In this document: positions 14,180 to 18,453 of the stretch, one piece after another | How positions within the stretch are numbered: the stretch's first letter is position 1 | Layout of the letters: every line of letters begins with the position of its first letter | NCBI GenBank assembly: GCA_029987245.1 | Contig: DALTWG010000036.1 | Span: 1-18,453 of the forward strand | Direction: 5' to 3' | From: Methanocorpusculum sp. | GTDB lineage: Archaea > Halobacteriota > Methanomicrobia > Methanomicrobiales > Methanocorpusculaceae | DNA length: 18,453 nt | The notes under the pieces: generated by a model | Seen by the model: the letters and a program-made list of their open reading frames with translations, nothing else | Databases searched by the model: none | What the model was told of the DNA's origin: nothing | Made by a program: the position numbers and the translations under genes

Positions 14180-15547
14180 TTGTCGAAAGTAGTAGAAATT
14201 TCCCCGACCACCAGACATGAAGGACACTCCAAGCTCGTATTAAAAGTCAACGATGAAGGCATTATCGAGCGCGGTGACTGGCTTTCTATCACCCCGGTTC
14301 GTGGAGTAGAGAAACTTGCCATTGGTAAGACCTATGAGCAGGTACCCAAGATCGCTTCCCGTGTTTGTGGAATCTGTCCGATTGCACACACCCTCGCAGC
14401 AACCGAGGCTATGGAAGCATCCATGGGCGTTGAGATCCCCGAAGATGCATATCTCCTGCGTTTAATCCTGCAGGCTGCAAACAGACTGCACTCCCACGCA
14501 CTGCATGACATTCTTGCACTGCCGGATATGTACATCCCGGGAACTGACACCAAGATCAACCCGTTCACTCCGGAAGAGCCTGTAAGATCCGTTGCAAAGC
14601 GTATCCAGACTCTCCGTATGATCGGCCAGACCATCGGCGAAATCGCCGGCGGCGAAGCAATCCACCCGTCCAACCCGAGAGTTGGAGGTATGTACAAGAA
14701 CATCACCCCGCGTGCAAAAGCAAAGATCTTCGATCTCGCAAAGCAGGCACTCCCGCTTGCACGTGAGCAGATGGAGTTCATGATCGCAGTCTTCAACAAC
14801 TGGGAGAAGCGTGACTGGGCAGAGATGTGCGGCCGTGAAGTTGCGATCCCGAAGGAATTCGGTTACCACCAGCAGGGCTACATGGCAGCAGCACCGATGT
14901 ACGGTTCTTCCTCCCTTGACGCAGACCCGCAGTGGGACCCGTCCCGCTGGATTGAAGTCAGACCGTGGGACTGGTACATGGGCGAAGAGGAAATCACCCT
15001 CGAAGACCCGGCATACCCGGTCGGCGGAACCACCAAAGCAGGAACCAAAGCATGGCCGCAGATGCAGGCATGCACCGGTGTCCCGTTATACGACGGACAG
15101 CCTGTTGAGGTCGGTCCGCGTGCACGTATGGCCATGTACAAGAACTACGACAGAAAGGGCGCAATGGGCCTGAACGTCGCACGTGAAATGGAATACATGG
15201 ACAGCGTCTACACCATGATCGAAGCAGCAGATGCACTTAACACCAGCGGCGCAACTGTAGCTGATGTCATCCCGCAGGGCGACGGCTCTATCGGATGGGC
15301 AGCAAACGAAGCACCGCGCGGCTGTGATGTCCACCTCGCAAAAGTCCGCAACGGCAAAGTCGAATGGTTCTCAATGCTTGTTCCGACCACCTGGAACTTC
15401 CCAACCTGCAGCCGTGCACTCACCGGCGCACCGTGGGAGCTCGCAGAAGTCATCATGCGTGCCTACGACCCGTGTGTCTCCTGCGCAACCCACATGATTG
15501 TGCTGGATGAAGACAACAAGCTTGTTGCACAGAAGCTTCTTGAGTAA
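14180..15547 (+). CDS. frhA: F420-reducing [NiFe] hydrogenase, alpha (large) subunit
   Basis: Catalytic subunit of Frh, which oxidises H2 to reduce coenzyme F420. The nickel-site motifs are RVCGICPIAH at 61-70 (Cys63, Cys66) and DPCVSCATH at 430-438 (Cys432, Cys435, His438). Cysteine rather than selenocysteine is encoded at both C-terminal positions. A 17-residue tail (MIVLDEDN..) follows His438 and should be removed by FrhD after nickel insertion. The protein has 455 residues. The start is TTG at 14180, with GGATGAGG at 14164-14171. An ATG at 14166 is out of frame. Codon use is strongly biased (mostly GCA for Ala), consistent with high expression. First gene of frhADGB. Confidence 0.97.
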   Translation: MSKVVEISPTTRHEGHSKLVLKVNDEGIIERGDWLSITPVRGVEKLAIGKTYEQVPKIASRVCGICPIAHTLAATEAMEASMGVEIPEDAYLLRLILQAANRLHSHALHDILALPDMYIPGTDTKINPFTPEEPVRSVAKRIQTLRMIGQTIGEIAGGEAIHPSNPRVGGMYKNITPRAKAKIFDLAKQALPLAREQMEFMIAVFNNWEKRDWAEMCGREVAIPKEFGYHQQGYMAAAPMYGSSSLDADPQWDPSRWIEVRPWDWYMGEEEITLEDPAYPVGGTTKAGTKAWPQMQACTGVPLYDGQPVEVGPRARMAMYKNYDRKGAMGLNVAREMEYMDSVYTMIEAADALNTSGATVADVIPQGDGSIGWAANEAPRGCDVHLAKVRNGKVEWFSMLVPTTWNFPTCSRALTGAPWELAEVIMRAYDPCVSCATHMIVLDEDNKLVAQKLLE

Positions 15548-15555
15548 ATTATACC

Positions 15556-16038
15556 ATGGATGAGCTGTTCCCAGAAATTGTAATAGCCGGTGTCGGCAAT
15601 GATCTCTTCGGAGACGACGGATTCGGACCTGCGGTAATTCATGCGCTGGCGGACTGCACGCTTCCAGACAATGTAAAGGCAATAGATGTCGGCCTTGGCG
15701 GTCCTCATCTTGTTTTTTCCATGCTGGACCCGTCTGTCACGAAACGTCTGATTATCGTAGATGCAATGGACTTCGGCGGAAAACCCGGAGACTTAACGAA
15801 AATTCCGGCGGAACTTTTGCCTGAGGGCAAAAATGAACGCTATGCCGATGCACATTCCGGAAATCTGTTAGATCCTATCGGCAGATTAAAGGGCAAAATG
15901 GAGATTACCATTCTCGGATGCCAGCCAGCGTATATACCTGCCCCCGACTCTGAAGACTTCTGTCTTGAGTTGAGCCCGGAGGTTCAGGAAGCGGTTCCCA
16001 AAACTGTAAAAGTCATCTTACAGGAAATAGAGAGCTAA
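15556..16038 (+). CDS. frhD: F420-hydrogenase maturation endopeptidase
   Basis: Nickel-dependent protease of the HycI/HoxM type that cleaves the FrhA C-terminal tail once nickel is in place. The 160-residue length is normal. GVGNDLFGDDGFGPAV at 12-27 is the family signature, with an acidic metal ligand at 20 or 21. VDAMDFGGKPGD at 68-79 and DAHSG near His100 supply the other expected ligands. It follows frhA by 8 bases and precedes the frhG open frame by 4, so translation is probably coupled. Its codon use is mixed (GCG, GCC and GCA for Ala) and less biased than in frhA, frhG and frhB, as expected for a maturation enzyme needed in small amounts. Confidence 0.95.
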   Translation: MDELFPEIVIAGVGNDLFGDDGFGPAVIHALADCTLPDNVKAIDVGLGGPHLVFSMLDPSVTKRLIIVDAMDFGGKPGDLTKIPAELLPEGKNERYADAHSGNLLDPIGRLKGKMEITILGCQPAYIPAPDSEDFCLELSPEVQEAVPKTVKVILQEIES

Positions 16039-16042
16039 AAAC

Positions 16043-17041
16043 ATGGGATTTATTAATAAACTCAAGAGCTTACTGTTTGGTAAAGAGACTGTCAGCGAGG
16101 GAAAACAGGACGCAAAGCCTGGTGCAAAACCAGCTGACACGAAAAAGGCCGAAAAAGCAGAGGCAAAAGCAGCAAAGGCTGAGGCAAAAGCAGAAGCCAA
16201 AGCAGCAAAAACTGAAGCAAAAGAGGCCAAGGTCGAACAAAAGCATATCATTCAAAAACCAAAGGAGGAAAAGCCAGTGGCTGACAAGATTACTGTAGGA
16301 CACGTCCACATGTCCGGATGTACCGGATGTCTGGTGTCCCTTGCAGATAACTATGAAGGATTACTCACAATCCTTGACAAATATGCAGACCTCGTCTACT
16401 GCCTTACCCTTGCAGATGTACGTCACATCCCGAAGATGGACGTTGCATTAGTTGAGGGTTCTGTCTGTATCAACGACGAGTGCTCTGTTGATGAGATTTT
16501 AGAAACCCGTGAGAATGCAGCAATTGTAGTTGCACTCGGCGGCTGCGCATGCTACGGAAACACTACCCGTTTCTGCCGCGGCGGTCAGCAGAACCAGCCG
16601 GGTCACGAAGCATTCTTACCGATCGGCGACCTTATCAAGGTCGATGTATACATTCCGTCCTGCGCACCGACCCCGCAGCAGATCAGAAACGTGTGCTTAA
16701 TGGCATACCTGTTACTCAAAGGAAACGACGAACAGAAGGCACTTGCAACCGCATACCTTACTCCGTTAATGAACCTTGCAGCAGCAGGCACCGAAGCATG
16801 CGGATGCGATCTCATGACCGAAGTCGTCAACCAGGGTCTCTGCTGCGGATGCGGCAGCTGCGCTGCAGCATGCCCGGTCCGTGCAGTCACCATGCAGTAC
16901 GGCAAGCCCCAGGTCGAGCGTGACCTGTGTATCAAATGCGGCTCCTGCTACGCACAGTGCCCGAGAAGCTTCTTCAGCTTTGACGTCTGCGGCCAGTACG
17001 AGTCCATTATCAAGCTCATTGGAGATGTTATGACTCCCTGA
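16043..17041 (+). CDS. frhG: F420-reducing hydrogenase, gamma (small) subunit with N-terminal extension
   Basis: Electron-transfer subunit carrying Fe-S clusters between the [NiFe] site of FrhA and FrhB. In the long form (332 residues) the small-subunit core starts near residue 79. HMSGCTGC at 89-96 begins the proximal-cluster region, with more cysteines near 142, 168-178 and 207. Two ferredoxin motifs follow: C267, C270, C273, C277 and C296, C299, C302, C306. The first 78 residues are unusual: an amphipathic MGFINKLKSLLFGK, then a run rich in Ala, Lys and Glu with no cysteine. The GTG at 16277 has a far better ribosome site and would give a conventional 254-residue subunit. I list the long frame because synonymous codons vary within the Ala/Lys/Glu run, a sign of protein coding. 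Which start is used is open. Confidence 0.93.
   Translation: MGFINKLKSLLFGKETVSEGKQDAKPGAKPADTKKAEKAEAKAAKAEAKAEAKAAKTEAKEAKVEQKHIIQKPKEEKPVADKITVGHVHMSGCTGCLVSLADNYEGLLTILDKYADLVYCLTLADVRHIPKMDVALVEGSVCINDECSVDEILETRENAAIVVALGGCACYGNTTRFCRGGQQNQPGHEAFLPIGDLIKVDVYIPSCAPTPQQIRNVCLMAYLLLKGNDEQKALATAYLTPLMNLAAAGTEACGCDLMTEVVNQGLCCGCGSCAAACPVRAVTMQYGKPQVERDLCIKCGSCYAQCPRSFFSFDVCGQYESIIKLIGDVMTP
16144..16230 (+). repeat. Degenerate Ala/Lys/Glu-coding repeats in the frhG extension
   Basis: Short units of the GCAAAAGCAGAG type recur imperfectly and encode repeats like AEAKAAK. They contain synonymous changes (GCA/GCC/GCT, AAA/AAG, GAA/GAG). The opposite strand is consequently open as an Ala/Ser/Phe-rich frame, which is a by-product and not a gene. 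Confidence 0.7.
16261..16279 (+). promoter_or_regulatory. frhG: Internal ribosome site and GTG start within frhG
   Basis: AAAGGAGGA (16261-16269) lies 7 to 8 bases before an in-frame GTG (16277-16279), which begins VADKITVGHVHMSGC, where FrhG proteins normally start. It is among the strongest Shine-Dalgarno matches in the window, alongside those of rps6e and frhB. Confidence 0.75.
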
Positions 17042-17061
17042 GAGTCCCGGAGGTAAGAAAA

Positions 17062-17937
17062 ATGGAATATCTTGGACAATACAAGGCAGTCTACAAAGCA
17101 AAATCTGCTTGTGATGACATTCTCAAGAAGTCCCAGGATGGAGGCATTGTCACTTCCCTCTTTGCATACGCATTAGAGGCAGGCATTATTGACGGTGCAA
17201 TCGTCGCAGGACCAGGATCCGAGCCGTACAAGCCGGAACCGATGATCGCAACCACTGTCGAAGAACTCTTCGCAGCACGTGGAACCAAATACTCAATCTC
17301 TCCGAACCTTGCACTGATCAAGGAAGCAACCCGCTCCTACGGTCTCGACAAGATCGGTATTGTCGGAACTCCGTGTCAGATCCAGGCTGTTCGTAAGGGA
17401 CAGCTCTACCCGATCGGACTTCGTGACGTCCCGGACAAGATTGCACTCGCACTCGGTATCTTCTGTATGGAGAACTTCCCGTACCAGGGTCTCTACCAGA
17501 TGGTCGAGGACCACTGTGCAACCAAGATGGAGTCCGTCAAGAAGATGGATATCGGCAAAGGCAAGTTCACTGTCTACACCGAGCGCGGCGCAACCGCAGA
17601 AATCCCGCTCAAAGTTACCCACAAGTACGAGCAGCCGGGATGCCACGTCTGTCTTGACTACGTCTCCAACCTTGCAGATATCTCTACCGGCTCTGTAGGA
17701 ACTCCGGACGGATGGTCTACCGTCTTTGTCCGCTCCGAGAACGGTGAGGGTATCTGGAACAAGGCAGTTGAAGCAGGATGGATTGTTGCAGAAGCAGCTG
17801 ACATGGAAGGCAAATTCGGCATTCCGATGGTCCAGAAGCTCGCACAGATGAAGATCGACGGCAACCAGAAGACTCTTGACGCAAGAGTTAACGGTATCCG
17901 CCCCGGTCTCAAGCCGCTGCGCAACCCGTACCTCTAA
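17062..17937 (+). CDS. frhB: F420-reducing hydrogenase, beta (F420-binding) subunit
   Basis: Flavoprotein subunit that passes electrons from the FrhG clusters through a [4Fe-4S] cluster and FAD to F420. The 291-residue length is usual. The N-terminal SQDGGIVTSL at 24-33 is the FrhB/FdhB family motif. GTPCQIQA at 102-109, GIFCMENFP at 132-140 and the CHVC pair at 194-197 supply the conserved cysteines (105, 135, 194, 197), with LDYVSNLADIS following. GGAGGT at 17049-17054 is a strong ribosome site for the ATG. Biased codon use matches frhA. It is the last gene of the operon, followed by a clear terminator. Confidence 0.97.
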   Translation: MEYLGQYKAVYKAKSACDDILKKSQDGGIVTSLFAYALEAGIIDGAIVAGPGSEPYKPEPMIATTVEELFAARGTKYSISPNLALIKEATRSYGLDKIGIVGTPCQIQAVRKGQLYPIGLRDVPDKIALALGIFCMENFPYQGLYQMVEDHCATKMESVKKMDIGKGKFTVYTERGATAEIPLKVTHKYEQPGCHVCLDYVSNLADISTGSVGTPDGWSTVFVRSENGEGIWNKAVEAGWIVAEAADMEGKFGIPMVQKLAQMKIDGNQKTLDARVNGIRPGLKPLRNPYL

Positions 17938-17961
17938 ATCTGTCCAAAGGATTAGACACAG

Positions 17962-17995
17962 AAAAATGTACTCTCCCCTCTCGAGTACATTTTTT
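17962..17995 (+). terminator. Hairpin and U-tract terminator of the frh operon
   Basis: AAAAATGTACTC (17962-17973) and GAGTACATTTTT (17983-17994) form a perfect 12-base-pair stem around the 9-base loop TCCCCTCTC, with the T run as its right edge. It lies 24 bases after the frhB stop. Confidence 0.8.
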
Positions 17996-18078
17996 GAATC
18001 CGGTTACATTTCTCTTTTCTGTATCGTTTTGTATATTATTATTGACTGAGACAATACATTTTATAGGTAGTAATGTCA

Positions 18079-18088
18079 AATATATAAT
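18079..18088 (+). promoter_or_regulatory. TATA box for the terminal acidic gene
   Basis: AATATATAAT lies about 50 bases before the ATG at 18133, predicting a short leader of 15-25 bases. TTTTATAGG at about 18059-18067 is an alternative. Confidence 0.45.
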
Positions 18089-18132
18089 CATATATAGATG
18101 CCATGATTGAATGACATGCTCTGCAGGTAAAA

Positions 18133-18453
18133 ATGGCCGACGATACTACAAATAATAATCCGGATGCCGGTAATTCCCAAACCAATCCGCCCGGGATAAA
18201 TGCTGTCAGCAGTGAAACGGTTCCAATTCAGGAGGAGGAATGGGAGGCTGTTTCCGAAGAGGAGGGTGAAGAAGAGGAATGGGAATCTATAGAAGACGAA
18301 GAGGAGTTTGAAGAAGAGGGATCCGATGATTCCGATGCGGGGAGCACGCAAGTAATTTCTGAAGAAATACCGGAACCTGCGGCAGAAACCGAACCGGCAG
18401 AGCAGCTTTCTGAAGAAATAACTGAACCTGTAGAAGAGCCTGCGGTAGAAACC
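18133..18453 (+). CDS. Acidic repeat-containing protein, partial (runs off the window)
   Basis: I do not recognise this gene. The frame has 107 codons to the window edge without a stop. The ATG follows AGGT at 18126-18128, a weak ribosome site, and an in-frame stop at 18112 rules out a longer start. The first 30 residues are polar (MADDTTNNNPDAGNSQTNPP). Next comes an intensely acidic stretch with EEEWEAV and a related EEEEWESI. The visible part ends in imperfect repeats of the type SEEIPEP and SEEITEP separated by Ala, Glu and Pro. There is no signal peptide, cysteine or membrane segment so far. The composition suggests a disordered acidic domain or linker, perhaps preceding a folded domain beyond the window. 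Synonymous GAA/GAG variation supports coding. The hydrophobic frame on the opposite strand is a shadow. Confidence 0.7.
   Translation, partial: MADDTTNNNPDAGNSQTNPPGINAVSSETVPIQEEEWEAVSEEEGEEEEWESIEDEEEFEEEGSDDSDAGSTQVISEEIPEPAAETEPAEQLSEEITEPVEEPAVET

Noticed and set aside
16018..16251. Minus-strand Ala/Ser/Phe-rich open frame opposite the frhG extension
   Set aside because: It is the reverse of the Ala/Lys/Glu-coding repeats, where stops are rare by composition. It has no ribosome site and overlaps an operon junction.
18088..18351. Minus-strand hydrophobic open frame with Phe/Leu-rich segments
   Set aside because: Reverse complement of Glu-rich codons gives Phe/Leu/Ser. The plus-strand frame has a TATA box, a plausible start and continues to the window edge.
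1..18453. CRISPR array, insertion sequence, integrase, attachment site or defence system
   Set aside because: No regularly spaced repeats, transposase or integrase motifs, or defence-type domains were seen. The genes are core methanogen functions.

Overview
The window is archaeal and comes from a hydrogenotrophic methanogen. It carries an F420-reducing [NiFe] hydrogenase operon (frhADGB), CofE for coenzyme F420, MptA (GTP cyclohydrolase) for tetrahydromethanopterin, archaeal AMP phosphorylase, aIF5B, ribosomal protein S6e, archaeal Cbf5 and TATA/BRE-type promoters. Gene content, moderate GC and strong Shine-Dalgarno sites suit the Methanomicrobiales, perhaps a Methanocorpusculum-like organism. 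That placement is inference from memory of the families; no search was run.

Layout. At 120-203 is tRNA-Ser(GGA) on the minus strand, followed by a minus-strand pair hemD-cbf5 (1782-254) that overlaps by a TTGA. A divergent intergenic region with a long imperfect dyad leads to an orphan TctA-family membrane protein (1962-3176). It converges on serA (4782-3196, minus). A leader region with an 11-C homopolymer and tRNA-His(GTG) follow. From 5167 infB (aIF5B) and rps6e run on the plus strand and converge on a DUF2240 gene (7936-7445, minus). Divergent from that is a plus-strand series: dihydropteroate-synthase-like protein, cofE and AMP phosphorylase (8037-11199). A divergent-looking ketol-acid reductoisomerase (12226-11243, minus) and mptA (12395-13330, plus) share a regulatory region with two dyads and a clear BRE/TATA. 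The largest gap between intact genes, 13331-14179, holds a decayed DUF554 gene (13399-13925) and then the frh promoter and leader. The frhADGB operon (14180-17937) ends in a strong hairpin plus U-tract. The window closes inside a very acidic, repeat-bearing open frame (18133 to the edge).

How the genes fit together. Several supply or use cofactors of CO2-reducing methanogenesis: HemD feeds tetrapyrroles (F430, corrinoids), MptA and possibly the DHPS-like protein feed tetrahydromethanopterin, CofE finishes F420, and Frh reduces F420 with H2. AMP phosphorylase belongs to the archaeal nucleotide salvage route to type III RuBisCO. SerA and IlvC are amino-acid biosynthesis genes.

The most unusual observation is frhG. 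The conventional subunit would begin at a GTG with a near-perfect Shine-Dalgarno (16261-16279). The frame stays open for 78 further codons upstream to an ATG 4 bases after frhD, and encodes an amphipathic helix followed by an Ala/Lys/Glu-rich rod. This predicts either a tethered hydrogenase small subunit or two FrhG isoforms from one gene.
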